The notes under the pieces: model-generated
The model's database searches: none
The model's input: the letters and a program-made list of their open reading frames with translations, nothing else
Told to the model about the DNA's origin: nothing
NCBI GenBank assembly: GCA_045654645.1
Contig: JAZONR010000070.1
Coordinates: 1-54,019, forward strand
Direction: 5' to 3'
Length of the DNA: 54,019 bases
From: HGM04593 sp045654645
GTDB taxonomy: Bacteria > Bacteroidota > Bacteroidia > Bacteroidales > Bacteroidaceae
Made by a program: the position numbers and the translations under genes
Part shown: positions 35,524 to 45,350 of the stretch, piece by piece
Layout: each line of letters starts with the position of its first letter
How positions within the stretch are numbered: position 1 is the stretch's first letter

Positions 35524-38025
35524 TTATCTCACAACAATCTTTCGTGTAGCAGAAGGCGTTACAAACAGATACACGCCCCTTTCAAGCTGCGGCATTGACA
35601 CTGCATCACCGCTATAAACCTTCACGCCGGCAAGGGTAAATACCTCAACAGAGCCCTCTTCCGTAACTACATTGTCGATTGAAGTCTCCAACAGCACCAC
35701 CTCACCATACTCTGAAAAGGCTGATGAGCCGGCAGCATCCTTGGCCTGGACACGATAAATGTAGCGACAACCCGCATCAAGACCGTCAAACCTGCAGCTT
35801 GTTTCCGAAACAGTTACAGCAGTTATCTTCTCTGTTTTGACAGAGCTTACTGTAGAAACAGAAATATCATCAATCTTTACACGATGTTTACCTGTTGAAC
35901 TAAAAGTGTCGAACACAACATAGAACTCACCATCTACAGCAGCCTTAACCTTATAATTGCTCTTTTGACTTGTAGGCAACACCTCTTCATATACCACATC
36001 ATCATCATTCTCATCATACACAGCAATACCAAGCACCACATCAGTGTCAGTCGGATTATAGAGCCAAGTATTGAAGCTAACAACAACTTCGCCCTCTGCC
36101 ATAATATGTGGAGTTGTCAATAAACCTGATTCTTTTGCCGTGCCAATGCGCAACACACCGCTATCGCTGTATACGTTATAAGCAACCCATTCACCCTCGA
36201 CATACTGATAAAAATCGTCGGAAATATCTGTATTATCCTTTACACAACCTGCAAAATTCTCCTCAAGCAACACCGCAGCATCGCCGGCACCTCCGGCAGC
36301 CTCGCTCACTTTATAAAGCTCAACAACATACTCTTTGGCGCCATCCACCTTGTTCCAGTTCGCAACAAATGATGTTGCAGCCACCTGGCTTGCAGGCAAC
36401 AACTGTGGAGTTTCCAGAAAGCCCTCCATAAAGTCGAACGAAATAACATCATTCTCATATTTTATGTTGGTAATAGGCTTGTTCATATAACCACCTGTAT
36501 AGACCTTTGCGGCAGGCGTTGAACTGTTTGTCAGCTTGGTGTTACCACTTGTACCGGGCCACACATCACCCTGCAGACTTGCTATAAAATTCTGAGCATT
36601 ATCCCCATCATACGCAAGCAATTTATTGTCGGCAGGAATAAGAGTGTAGCGAGGATGGCCTTTAGTTGCATTGATAGTATTATTATTCCAGGCACTCTCC
36701 AAATAATCGACGTGCACCACAAGCATACCCTCACCAAAGAGATACCTATCCCAGTTTTCAGCCTTGCGGTTCTCAAGAATATAATACTCTTTTGTATTGG
36801 CATCATTCACAATCTTGTAGCCCACGCCACCACGAGTCAGCGCCTCCATTGAATAGCTGCCTTTCTCGTTCAGTTCAACAAGTTTTCTCCAACCGCAGAA
36901 GTCGCGCTGATAGGCACTGTAACCAACAGGAACATATCCTTCGGCTGTGTAGTTGCCATAGTCCATAACATCCCAATAATCCATACCGAAGTTTCCACTT
37001 TCGTATGTTGTGTCATAGATATCGTGCAATCCCAGGCAATGTGAGAATTCGTGGCAAATGAGACCTATACCGGCAAGCACCTTGCCAATTTCGGGCTCGT
37101 AGCTCTCATTATACACCAGCTCTCCACTGCAGGCATAAGTATCACACTTCACACCATCAACTTTTATGGAGCCGGACTCAGCGCTTAACACCCACTGATG
37201 AGGCCATATTGTATTTTCATCGGCACCCGAAGCCTCGGAATAACCCGCATAGATACAGTAGACAAATTCCACCTCGCCATCACCATTGTTATCGCATTTT
37301 GAAAAATCAAATTTTGCATCAGCCTTAGCAATGCCCTCCTTAACCATATATGTAGGTCTCAAATCCTCATCATTATTATCATTGGCACCATAATAGGACA
37401 TTTTATTATCCAATGTAACAATATCCGTAACAAGGAAGTTGGGGCGGAACTTGCCGTCGGACTGAGCTATGAAATAGTCGCGCAAACTGCCTACACCATC
37501 CACAATAGGATTCTTATAAATAAACCCTTCCGTATTCAGCAAGTTATTGAAATCATCTTTCGTATAGGTAAACTTGCAATCCTTGAACTGCACAAGCACC
37601 ACAGCCACGTTCACTTCACCCTCGGGCTTTATCTGCGAGCCGGCTTTCTGTGCGGCAGCCTTATATGTTACCGAACGTGCCTTTGCCGCCTTCTCTATTG
37701 AAGAAGACATTGCACTGTAGTCTATTGCCGAAAGCATTGACTTCTCGGCCATATTACGCACCTCGGCATCGTGAGCAAGCATCTTTGTAGATACAAATGC
37801 TCCCTCATTTGAGAATGTTGCATAGCAGAAATCACCATTCACCTCCTTAACAAGCGGTTTGCCGTCGAGTGTAGAATGATAGTGCAACGCCTCGTCGCCC
37901 TTGAGCATCACTGTGAGCACTGTACCATCAGACTGCTTTACCTTGAATGGTTTACGATACGCCGGCGCTGCTGTTGCTGAAAAAGCAATCATCACCGACA
38001 AAATGAAAAGAAGCAGTTTCTTCAT
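35524..38025 (-). CDS. secreted M6 family metalloprotease with C-terminal sorting-type tail
   Basis: 833 residues. Signal peptide (ending FSATAA), an N-terminal propeptide-like region, then the zinc motif HEFSHCLGLHD (HExxHxxGxxH) at about residue 340, as in immune-inhibitor-A type M6 proteases. A fibronectin III-like segment follows (WNKVDGAKEYVVELYKV), then a beta-rich domain, and the end (VEVFTLAGVKVY ... LERGVYLFV ... KIVVR) looks like a type IX secretion C-terminal signal. It is therefore probably exported to the surface or released. Target proteins unknown. Confidence 0.9.
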   Translation of the reverse strand: MKKLLLFILSVMIAFSATAAPAYRKPFKVKQSDGTVLTVMLKGDEALHYHSTLDGKPLVKEVNGDFCYATFSNEGAFVSTKMLAHDAEVRNMAEKSMLSAIDYSAMSSSIEKAAKARSVTYKAAAQKAGSQIKPEGEVNVAVVLVQFKDCKFTYTKDDFNNLLNTEGFIYKNPIVDGVGSLRDYFIAQSDGKFRPNFLVTDIVTLDNKMSYYGANDNNDEDLRPTYMVKEGIAKADAKFDFSKCDNNGDGEVEFVYCIYAGYSEASGADENTIWPHQWVLSAESGSIKVDGVKCDTYACSGELVYNESYEPEIGKVLAGIGLICHEFSHCLGLHDIYDTTYESGNFGMDYWDVMDYGNYTAEGYVPVGYSAYQRDFCGWRKLVELNEKGSYSMEALTRGGVGYKIVNDANTKEYYILENRKAENWDRYLFGEGMLVVHVDYLESAWNNNTINATKGHPRYTLIPADNKLLAYDGDNAQNFIASLQGDVWPGTSGNTKLTNSSTPAAKVYTGGYMNKPITNIKYENDVISFDFMEGFLETPQLLPASQVAATSFVANWNKVDGAKEYVVELYKVSEAAGGAGDAAVLLEENFAGCVKDNTDISDDFYQYVEGEWVAYNVYSDSGVLRIGTAKESGLLTTPHIMAEGEVVVSFNTWLYNPTDTDVVLGIAVYDENDDDVVYEEVLPTSQKSNYKVKAAVDGEFYVVFDTFSSTGKHRVKIDDISVSTVSSVKTEKITAVTVSETSCRFDGLDAGCRYIYRVQAKDAAGSSAFSEYGEVVLLETSIDNVVTEEGSVEVFTLAGVKVYSGDAVSMPQLERGVYLFVTPSATRKIVVR

Positions 38026-38043
38026 ATTGTTTTACTAAAATTA

Positions 38044-38071
38044 CAGATATTTTTTAATATCTGCAAAAATA
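38044..38071 (-). promoter_or_regulatory. -7 element and start-site hairpin of the M6 protease gene
   Basis: TATTTTTG on the minus strand (38071-38064), with a perfect hairpin CAGATATT-tttt-AATATCTG (38044-38063) directly at the predicted transcript start. The -33 box is not clear. Confidence 0.5.
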
Positions 38072-38129
38072 GCATTTTTTTCAACAACAGAGCCACTTGT
38101 GTACCATTTTTAACACGCGCGCACGAAAT

Positions 38130-39041
38130 TTATTGGGTTGGCGAAGGCGTTACACCCTTCTTGCCACTGCCCACAAGATATATGCTTGTGCCTATGAGCA
38201 CCAGCGACAGCAGCACCACCGGTTCAAAACGGTCTACACCGGTTATAAATGACACCGTAGAGGCCACAATCAGCGTAACGTAGCCATATATAGCCACCAC
38301 AGTGCTGCTTAAATATTTCATACCAACAGGAATTAGAAAATATGTCAGCACTGTTGGAAACACCAACACAAAGAGCAACACCAGCAGAGGAGTTGTCTTA
38401 ACCCCACCCTCGAACATTGGAACCGAGAAGCCCGTAAAGAGCGACACCAGCACCGATACAAGCGCCCCTGAAAAGAATATATAACGCAACATTGTGGTGC
38501 GCGACACACGCCCCACAAGCTTTGCCGAAAAGACAAGATACACTGCATAAATTATTGAAGCACCAATAGATAACACGTTACCCAGCAACGGGTTATCAGC
38601 CACACTCCTATCAGGCTCGGAAAGAATACACAGCAATGCGCCCACAAAGCCCACAGCAAGCCCCATCAGCCTGCGTCCATCTACACTCTCACGATAAATT
38701 ACCGCAGAGACTATTATCACCCACAGCGGCTGCATTGCGTTAAAAATGGCAAAACTCACCGGTGTAGTGTGGCTCAAACTCAACGCATACAATGACATAT
38801 AGCCAAACACCCCTACACCACCAAGCAACACCATTGTAACCTTGTCGCGCCAACTCACCGTCTCCGGTTTAGAAAAAATGCTCATCACCCCAAAAACAAG
38901 AGCAGCAAACACCAAACGCAAAGTAACGCATCCCATAGGCGCAATCCACAACGGCAACAGATAGCCCATTGCATTCACATTCAAGCCACTGAACACCTTT
39001 GCCGTGAAGAGCGACAACGACCCTTTAGTATAATTATTCAT
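38130..39041 (-). CDS. EamA/DMT family transporter
   Basis: 303 residues with about ten hydrophobic segments and the duplicated EamA pattern. Visible: AIFNAMQPLWVIIVSAVIY near the middle and STVVAIYGYVTLIVASTVSF near the end. Inner-membrane metabolite transporter or exporter; substrate unknown. I chose the ATG at 39041, preceded by GAAGG, though a GTG at 39053 that overlaps the MFS stop codon (GTGA) is also possible. It follows the MFS gene in the same direction. Confidence 0.85.
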   Translation of the reverse strand: MNNYTKGSLSLFTAKVFSGLNVNAMGYLLPLWIAPMGCVTLRLVFAALVFGVMSIFSKPETVSWRDKVTMVLLGGVGVFGYMSLYALSLSHTTPVSFAIFNAMQPLWVIIVSAVIYRESVDGRRLMGLAVGFVGALLCILSEPDRSVADNPLLGNVLSIGASIIYAVYLVFSAKLVGRVSRTTMLRYIFFSGALVSVLVSLFTGFSVPMFEGGVKTTPLLVLLFVLVFPTVLTYFLIPVGMKYLSSTVVAIYGYVTLIVASTVSFITGVDRFEPVVLLSLVLIGTSIYLVGSGKKGVTPSPTQ

Positions 39042-39049
39042 ATTTACCT

Positions 39050-40285
39050 TCACTTTTTAGCCCTCAAATACAAACGCCTCAAAACAAGAAACAGCACTGC
39101 CACAAAACCAATCACGGCATTAATAGCAAAGGGAGTGCGTTCACCACTCAGCCTGAAAATGCCCTGCAACCACTCCATCAGGAAGGGAGCAACAACAATA
39201 GCCACATAATTCATAGACATCAACAAAGCAAGAGCCTTGGTTGATTTTTGAGCAGAAGCAAGCGATGCCGTTACATCATAGATATAAGGCTGAGCCATTC
39301 CATAACCAAAACCGGCAGCCACACAGCCTATTATCACATAAGGCAACGAGCGGTTATAGAACACATCAAGCAGACCAAGAGCAATCAGAAGCATAGCCCA
39401 CAGCAACACGCTGCGTCCCACCACTGCCAGCAAACGATTGATAAAAAGCCCCGGCAGCATCATTGCAAGAAAGAAGAGCGACACCACCACACCCGACACA
39501 CCGCTGTCATAGCCATATTTCCCCAACAGGAAAGGCAGGTTTATACTCACTGCCATAACAAGGTAAGTGATAAGCAAATAATAGAGCATATATTTCACAA
39601 GCCTTTTGTAATCAATACCATCTCCAACAACAGCTGCAGGCACATCATCACCTCCTTCATCCGGTGTAACACCCCTTTCGGCACGCCTTATCGCAGGCAC
39701 AAGCACCAATGGCACAACAGCAAGCAGATAGACAAGAAAAGGAAGGCGCCATTGCACATCGGCCAGCCACCCCACAACGGCCGTAGCCACCACAAGCGCA
39801 ATGTTGGTTATTGCCGACACAAGACCATACTGCCTGGTGCGCTCCTTGCCACTGAAAAACATCGACACCAGCGCTGTAGACAAAGGAATTATAATTCCCG
39901 CACCAATGCCAAGCAGCGCACTCACAACAACAAGCTGCGTCATTGTGCCACACACAAAATACAAAGCACCACTCAAAAGAAACAGCACCAAGCCAATGTA
40001 GAGCAGCTTTATGTAACCAACCCTGTTGCTAATATAACCGGCCAGCAAAATAAACGGAACCACAAGCAACGACGGCAACGTGGTGAGCATCTCAATCTCA
40101 AGGTCGCCCGCCTTGGGGAAAATTGTAGTCAGTTTCTCCGATATAGGCGAAACAGCAAGCCCCGGCAACGATGTCAGTGCCGACACCATCCATATCCCAA
40201 TAAGAGCCACAACCGATATACGTCCCTTTCCTGTAAAAACGCCCTTTGCTCCACTTTCAGCAGCACTCCTTACTCCATTTTCCAT
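39050..40285 (-). CDS. major facilitator superfamily transporter
   Basis: 411 residues, about twelve membrane segments. The MFS loop 2-3 signature appears as GYISNRVGYIKLL. Resembles sugar- or drug-efflux type MFS proteins (pattern of SISEKL ... LPSLLVVPFILLAG). Substrate unknown. The ATG at 40285 is preferred to a GTG at 40291. Divergent from gadB across a 164-bp gap. Confidence 0.85.
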   Translation of the reverse strand: MENGVRSAAESGAKGVFTGKGRISVVALIGIWMVSALTSLPGLAVSPISEKLTTIFPKAGDLEIEMLTTLPSLLVVPFILLAGYISNRVGYIKLLYIGLVLFLLSGALYFVCGTMTQLVVVSALLGIGAGIIIPLSTALVSMFFSGKERTRQYGLVSAITNIALVVATAVVGWLADVQWRLPFLVYLLAVVPLVLVPAIRRAERGVTPDEGGDDVPAAVVGDGIDYKRLVKYMLYYLLITYLVMAVSINLPFLLGKYGYDSGVSGVVVSLFFLAMMLPGLFINRLLAVVGRSVLLWAMLLIALGLLDVFYNRSLPYVIIGCVAAGFGYGMAQPYIYDVTASLASAQKSTKALALLMSMNYVAIVVAPFLMEWLQGIFRLSGERTPFAINAVIGFVAVLFLVLRRLYLRAKK

Positions 40286-40449
40286 AAACACACTTTTTTA
40301 ATATCCACAATCCACAACAACGGCTAAAAACAAATTGTTGGCAAAATGATAAAAAATGCCAAATCGCGAACCATACTTCAAAGCCCGCTGTTTCAACATC
40401 AAACAACCGGCCAAACGGCCACATTACTAACCTTTAAAAAGAAAGAACG

Positions 40450-41874
40450 ATGAAGCAAGAAGATTGCAAAACAACCGCAACAACATCGGTATTCGGTTCC
40501 GAGGAGATGCTGCACAGCGCTCCTGTGGACAAGATACCACAGCACCCCACAACCCCCGAGATTGCCTACCGTATGGTAAAGGATGAAACTATCGCACAGA
40601 CGCAACCGCGTCTCAACCTGGCTACGTTTGTAACAACATATATGGACCCGTACGCCACCAAGCTGATGAACGATGCCATTGACATCAACTACATCGATGA
40701 GACCGAGTACCCACGTGTAGCCGTGATGTGTGCCAAGTGCATCAATATCGTCGCCAACCTGTGGAACACCCCCGAGCAGGCCAAATGGAAAGCCGGAGCC
40801 CTGGGCATAGGTTCAAGCGAAGCCTGTATGCTTGGTGGCGTGGCAGCCTGGCAACGCTGGATGAAACGCCGTAAAGAGGCCGGCAAGCCCTGCGACAAGC
40901 CCAATTTTGTCATCTCGTCAGCCTATCAGGTAGTTTGGGAAAAGTTTGCCCAACTGTGGCAGATTGAGATGCGCACCGTGCCCCTCAGCAGCGAAAAGCT
41001 CACCCTCGACCCCAAAGATGCCATTGCAATGTGCGACGAGAACACCATCTGCGTAGTACCCATTATGGGCGTAACCTGGACAGGACTCAACGATGATGTA
41101 AAAGCACTGAACGACGCTCTCGAAGAGTATAACAAAAAGACCGGGTACGATATTCCCATTCACGTGGACGCAGCTTCGGGCGGTTTCATACTCCCATTCA
41201 TCAACCCCGGCCTCGAGTGGGACTTCCGCCTCAAATGGGTGCTCTCCATCAGCACCAGCGGCCACAAGTATGGCCTTGTCTACCCCGGCCTTGGATGGGT
41301 AGTGTGGAAGGACAAAAAGTTCCTGCCCGACAGTATGTCGTTCAGCGTCAATTACCTGGGAGCCGACATCACACAGGTGGGTCTCAACTTCTCACGCCCC
41401 GCCGCGCAAATCCTTGGGCAATACTACCAGTTCATACGCCTCGGCTACGAAGGTTACAAATCTATTCAGAGCAATTCAATGGAGATAGCCAAGTATCTTC
41501 ACGGCGAGATTGGCAAGATGAAGCCATTCAAAAACTACAGCCACGAGGTGTGCAACCCACTCTTCATCTGGGAGATGAAAAAAGAGTATTCAAAGCAGTG
41601 TAAATGGACACTTTACGACCTCCAGGACAAGCTGCGCCAAAGCGGTTGGATGGTGCCCGCCTACACACTCCCCAAGACACTCGAAAGCACCATAGTTATG
41701 CGCATTGTGGTGCGTCAGGGCTTCAGCCGTGATATGGCCGACCAACTGCTGGGCGACATACAATCTGCCGTAGCCGAACTGGAGAAGCTGCAATACCCCA
41801 CACCCTCTCGCCTGAGCATTGAAAGCAACATCAAGGTCAAGGGTACCGTATACACCCACACCGGCAAGGGATAA
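40450..41874 (+). CDS. gadB: Glutamate decarboxylase
   Basis: 474 residues. PLP enzyme that turns glutamate into GABA while consuming a proton, hence acid resistance. The PLP lysine is Lys273 in STSGHKYGLVYPG, and HVDAASGGF holds the cofactor-binding Asp240. The C-terminal THT matches the histidine region that plugs the active site at neutral pH in E. coli GadB. Followed 143 bases later by a glutaminase that can supply glutamate. The Glu/GABA antiporter gadC is not next to it. Confidence 0.96.
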   Translation: MKQEDCKTTATTSVFGSEEMLHSAPVDKIPQHPTTPEIAYRMVKDETIAQTQPRLNLATFVTTYMDPYATKLMNDAIDINYIDETEYPRVAVMCAKCINIVANLWNTPEQAKWKAGALGIGSSEACMLGGVAAWQRWMKRRKEAGKPCDKPNFVISSAYQVVWEKFAQLWQIEMRTVPLSSEKLTLDPKDAIAMCDENTICVVPIMGVTWTGLNDDVKALNDALEEYNKKTGYDIPIHVDAASGGFILPFINPGLEWDFRLKWVLSISTSGHKYGLVYPGLGWVVWKDKKFLPDSMSFSVNYLGADITQVGLNFSRPAAQILGQYYQFIRLGYEGYKSIQSNSMEIAKYLHGEIGKMKPFKNYSHEVCNPLFIWEMKKEYSKQCKWTLYDLQDKLRQSGWMVPAYTLPKTLESTIVMRIVVRQGFSRDMADQLLGDIQSAVAELEKLQYPTPSRLSIESNIKVKGTVYTHTGKG

Positions 41875-42017
41875 CCAACAACAGGCAAGGCGTGCCCGGC
41901 AACGGCAGCACACCTTGCCACATATCAAAAAACAAATAGAGAAACAAACGTGCAGGATATATCAAGCCCGCTTGAATATATTTTGCAAGTTTCTGCAAAT
42001 GATTAACAAGGAAAAAT

Positions 42018-43007
42018 ATGAACAGGGATAGAAGGATAACACGTGCCGAGTTGAAAATAGCCATCAACGAAGCCTACAAGAAATTCAAGGACAACAAAGA
42101 GGGGCACAACGCCGACTACATACCCTATCTTGCCAATGTAGACAGCAACCTTTTCGGTATTGCGGTTTGCCTAAAGAGCGGCGAGGTAATCACAGTGGGC
42201 GACTGCGACCGGCCGTTCGGCATCGAGTCAATCTCCAAGGTGGCAACAGCGCTGCTGGTACTCAAGGAGTATGGCTCAGAGACGGTGCTCGACCTTATTG
42301 GAGCCGATGCAACAGGTATGCCCTTCAATTCAGTGTTGGCCATTCTACTCGAGAACGAACACCCTTCTACTCCCTTGGTAAATGCAGGAGCTATATCCGC
42401 CGTAAGCCTTGTGCGCCCGGTTGGCAACAGCCGCGGGAAGTGGGAGGCTATCAAGCAAAACATCCAACAGTTATGCGGCAGCGAAACCGAAGTCATTGAA
42501 GAACTCTACAAGTCGGAAAGCGAGAGCAACCACAACAACCGCGCAATAGCGTGGCTGCTGAGGAACTATGGACGCATCTATGACAACCCCGACACCTCCC
42601 TCGACCTCTACACGCGCCAATGCTCACTGGGAGTAACAGCTACACAGCTCTCCATAATGGCGGGAACCATTGCTTTCGGCGGATATAACCCTGTAACAAA
42701 AAGCCAGGTATTCCCCTCTCGCCTCAGCGAAAAGATAACATCTATGATAGCCAGCGTTGGAATGTATGAATACACCGGCGACTGGGTCTACAGAACGGGA
42801 ATACCGGCAAAGTCTGGCGTGGGCGGCGGTATCATAGGCGTACTTCCCGGCACCTTTGGCATAGCCGCCTTTGCGCCGCCAATAGACAAGGCAGGAAATT
42901 CGGTGAAGGCCCAAAAAGCAATAAGATACATTATGGAGCAACTAAAGCTTCACATCTTCAACGGCGAACGTGTAGTTATGGTGGAATATGAGCCTTCAAT
43001 GGTCTAA
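42018..43007 (+). CDS. glsA: Glutaminase A
   Basis: 329 residues. Serine-dependent beta-lactamase-fold glutaminase: the catalytic SxxK is in GIESISKVAT, with PLVNAGAISAVSLV, YKSESESNHNNRAIAWLL and GVGGGIIGVLPG as further family blocks. It yields glutamate and ammonia, both useful against acid, and so fits the adjacent gadB. The N-terminus is a short charged extension. Confidence 0.95.
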   Translation: MNRDRRITRAELKIAINEAYKKFKDNKEGHNADYIPYLANVDSNLFGIAVCLKSGEVITVGDCDRPFGIESISKVATALLVLKEYGSETVLDLIGADATGMPFNSVLAILLENEHPSTPLVNAGAISAVSLVRPVGNSRGKWEAIKQNIQQLCGSETEVIEELYKSESESNHNNRAIAWLLRNYGRIYDNPDTSLDLYTRQCSLGVTATQLSIMAGTIAFGGYNPVTKSQVFPSRLSEKITSMIASVGMYEYTGDWVYRTGIPAKSGVGGGIIGVLPGTFGIAAFAPPIDKAGNSVKAQKAIRYIMEQLKLHIFNGERVVMVEYEPSMV

Positions 43008-43035
43008 AAACAATAGGTTTTACTATTAAACCCCG

Positions 43036-43082
43036 GTAACAAATATGGCAACTCGAAAATTTCGAGTTGCCATATTTGTTAC
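43036..43082. terminator. bidirectional palindromic terminator glsA / flavodoxin-type gene
   Basis: A perfect inverted repeat with 23-base arms (43036-43058 and 43060-43082) around a single A. It lies 29 bases after the glsA stop and 8 bases after the stop of the converging gene. Confidence 0.9.
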
Positions 43083-43089
43083 TGCTGCA

Positions 43090-43704
43090 TCACCTCACAA
43101 AGCTTGTAGAGACCGGTTCTTCACGCTCGGGGCGCTCCACCCCTTCAGCGTTCAGCGCCCTCAGCATCCACGCCATATTACGTGCAAGCGTGCGCATTGT
43201 CTGCAACCCCTCGGCATCCTGCTCGGCGTCGCCAGGCATAAGGCCGTGCACACTGTTCCAGTATTGCGACGGCACAACAGGCATATTGCTTATGGTAAAA
43301 TATTTATTCAAACGGTCAAACGTGGCACTTGCACCGCCTCTGCGACACACAGCAACAGCCGCAGCCGGTTTATACTGCAAATGGGGCTTGCTCGAGAAGA
43401 ATAGCCTGTCGAGCAATGCACACAACGAGCCGTTGGGCCCGGCATAGTATACCGGTGAACCAACCACAAGGCCATCGGCACTCTCCAGTTTTTCACGAAT
43501 TTCCACATAGGGCCTGTCATTAAACACACAGCGCCCCAATCCTTTGCAGCGGAAGCAAGCGATGCACCCCTGCACTGCCACAGGACCAATGTGCACAATC
43601 TCACTCTCCACGCCAAGCGACTCAAGCGTATTTGCCACCTCGCTAAGCGCTCTAAAAGTGTTGCCCGCCTTGCGCGGGCTTCCATTTATAAGTAGAACCT
43701 TCAT
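43090..43704 (-). CDS. flavodoxin family / NADPH-dependent FMN reductase-like protein
   Basis: 204 residues. Flavodoxin-like fold with the FMN phosphate loop NGSPRKAGNTFRAL and the second FMN loop VVGSPVYYAGPNGSL. A CIACFRCKGLGRCVFND Cys group near residue 50 is typical of the iron-sulfur flavoprotein-like (WrbA/Isf-type) subgroup. Likely a cytoplasmic redox protein, substrate unknown. Same direction as the nitroreductase upstream, with a 53-base gap. Confidence 0.88.
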   Translation of the reverse strand: MKVLLINGSPRKAGNTFRALSEVANTLESLGVESEIVHIGPVAVQGCIACFRCKGLGRCVFNDRPYVEIREKLESADGLVVGSPVYYAGPNGSLCALLDRLFFSSKPHLQYKPAAAVAVCRRGGASATFDRLNKYFTISNMPVVPSQYWNSVHGLMPGDAEQDAEGLQTMRTLARNMAWMLRALNAEGVERPEREEPVSTSFVR

Positions 43705-43757
43705 AATACAAATTCATTTAAAAAGATATAGCCCGCAAAAACAGCGACCGCCCATCA

Positions 43758-44429
43758 TCAATCAATAAACTTAACCTTTTCGGCATTACGCGGCTTGGCG
43801 ACAGGAGCTTCATCAGCATAACCCAACGCAATGCAAATGCAAAGCTCATATCCATCGCTAAAACCCAGTTTCTCCAACACTGCATCGCGTTGGGGGCTGT
43901 TCTCGACAAAACGCACCGGGCTGCCCAAACACACCGAGCCCACTCCCATTGCATTTGCAGCAAGCATAATATTCTGCGACAACAGGCCGCAATCGATGGT
44001 AGAAAAGTCATACCCCTTGTCGCGTGCAACAAACACCCACACCGGAGCATCATAGAAGCAGCCGACAGCACGCTCGCCACCCACTGCGGCCATAGCAGCC
44101 TTAATCTCGCCCTGCAATTCAGCGTTCTCAACCACTCTAACCTCCCACGACTGTTTACCCTGCCCATTGGGAGCATTGATACCACACTCCATAATCTTCT
44201 CAAGCACGTCGCGCGGCACAGCCTGCTGCTTGTATTTGCGTATGCTGCGGCGTGTCATAATATTCTCCACCACAGCATCGGCTGCACACTCCTTTGTGCA
44301 CTGCGCCACACACTCTTTTTTCTCACACTCGCCAGCAACGGCACAGTTGCTCTTTTTGGCACCACACTCTCCACACGCCACAACCGCCACCAGCGGCAAA
44401 GCGCAAAGCAAAGATTTTATCACATTCAT
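43758..44429 (-). CDS. nitroreductase family protein with lipoprotein signal and Cys-rich linker
   Basis: 223 residues. The C-terminal part from about residue 55 is a nitroreductase (MTRRSIRKYKQQAVP, GINAPNGQGKQSWEV, MGVGSVCLGSP). In front is a lipoprotein signal (AVVAC, Cys19) and a linker with six more Cys (22, 29, 35, 40, 44, 48). Nitroreductases are usually cytoplasmic FMN enzymes, so an envelope-anchored one is unusual. The Cys cluster might bind metal or be a redox relay; this is inference. Confidence 0.85.
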   Translation of the reverse strand: MNVIKSLLCALPLVAVVACGECGAKKSNCAVAGECEKKECVAQCTKECAADAVVENIMTRRSIRKYKQQAVPRDVLEKIMECGINAPNGQGKQSWEVRVVENAELQGEIKAAMAAVGGERAVGCFYDAPVWVFVARDKGYDFSTIDCGLLSQNIMLAANAMGVGSVCLGSPVRFVENSPQRDAVLEKLGFSDGYELCICIALGYADEAPVAKPRNAEKVKFID

Positions 44430-44448
44430 AATGGCTGTTTATTTATAC

Positions 44449-45297
44449 TCATTTAAATTCCAACTTATCGGCAAGGTCATACCCCTCTTGATACAAAGCA
44501 AGAATCTTATCAACATTGCGCTCCATACGCCCCACTTCAACAGGCCGCTGCGGGCGCAGAACCGTCAGGCGTCCCTCATCCTCGAGCCGCTCAACAAGTT
44601 CCATCTGACTGTTATACATCTCATTGCGACGGCGTATAGCCTCTTTTACATTAGGATACTTCCTATAGAAAAAGAACGGCACCTTTGTAGGCTTGCAAGG
44701 CTTGCGATAGCCACGGTTGCGCGTGAGCACCACAATATTATTGTCAAAGCCTTGTGAAACAGCACGCTCCAAAGGGATGGAGTCGGTAATTCCGCCATCG
44801 AGCATAGGCACCCCATCCACTGTGGTTATGGGACACACGAATGGCAAACTGCTCGATGCCTTCACAATATCAATCACACGTTTGGGGTCTTTCTTCTCCT
44901 CAAGGTAACAAGGCTGCCCTGTGAGACAATCTGTGGCAACAATCTCAAAAACACCATCCGTGCGCGCAAGGGCATCATAGTCATAGGGGTAAATCTCCTC
45001 GGGCAATTTATGGAACAAGAGGTCAAAATCCATTATATTGCGTTTGGTGAGGAGATACTTCAAACCAATGTAGTCATACTCCTTCATAAGGTCCACATTT
45101 ATAAACTTTCCCCTGCCTCTTTGGCCCGACATATATGAAAGCCCGTTGCAAGCACCGGCACTCACGCCAATGGTATAAGGAAAGGTTATACCTCGGTCCA
45201 TAAAATTATCCAAAACACCAATGGTGAAAATGCCGCGCATTCCACCACCTTCGAGCACAAGACCCGCCCTCTCATCTATATGCATTATCTTTTTCAT
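44449..45297 (-). CDS. patatin-like phospholipase family protein
   Basis: 282 residues. Oxyanion loop GGGMRG (17-22), nucleophile elbow GVSAGACNGL with Ser46, and the dyad Asp in DGGITDSIPL. Similar to YjjU-type cytoplasmic patatin proteins. Acyl-hydrolase of unknown substrate. It precedes the nitroreductase gene by 19 bases in the same direction, so the three genes 45297-43090 may form one operon. Confidence 0.92.
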   Translation of the reverse strand: MKKIMHIDERAGLVLEGGGMRGIFTIGVLDNFMDRGITFPYTIGVSAGACNGLSYMSGQRGRGKFINVDLMKEYDYIGLKYLLTKRNIMDFDLLFHKLPEEIYPYDYDALARTDGVFEIVATDCLTGQPCYLEEKKDPKRVIDIVKASSSLPFVCPITTVDGVPMLDGGITDSIPLERAVSQGFDNNIVVLTRNRGYRKPCKPTKVPFFFYRKYPNVKEAIRRRNEMYNSQMELVERLEDEGRLTVLRPQRPVEVGRMERNVDKILALYQEGYDLADKLEFK

Positions 45298-45350
45298 AAT
45301 CTCAAAATTAGGTAAAAATCGCTAAAAGGGAGTGCTGTTGCCACATATTT

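Noticed and set aside
38130..40285. Calling the MFS or EamA transporter GadC
   Set aside because: GadC belongs to the amino acid-polyamine-cation family; neither protein shows that pattern, only proximity to gadB.
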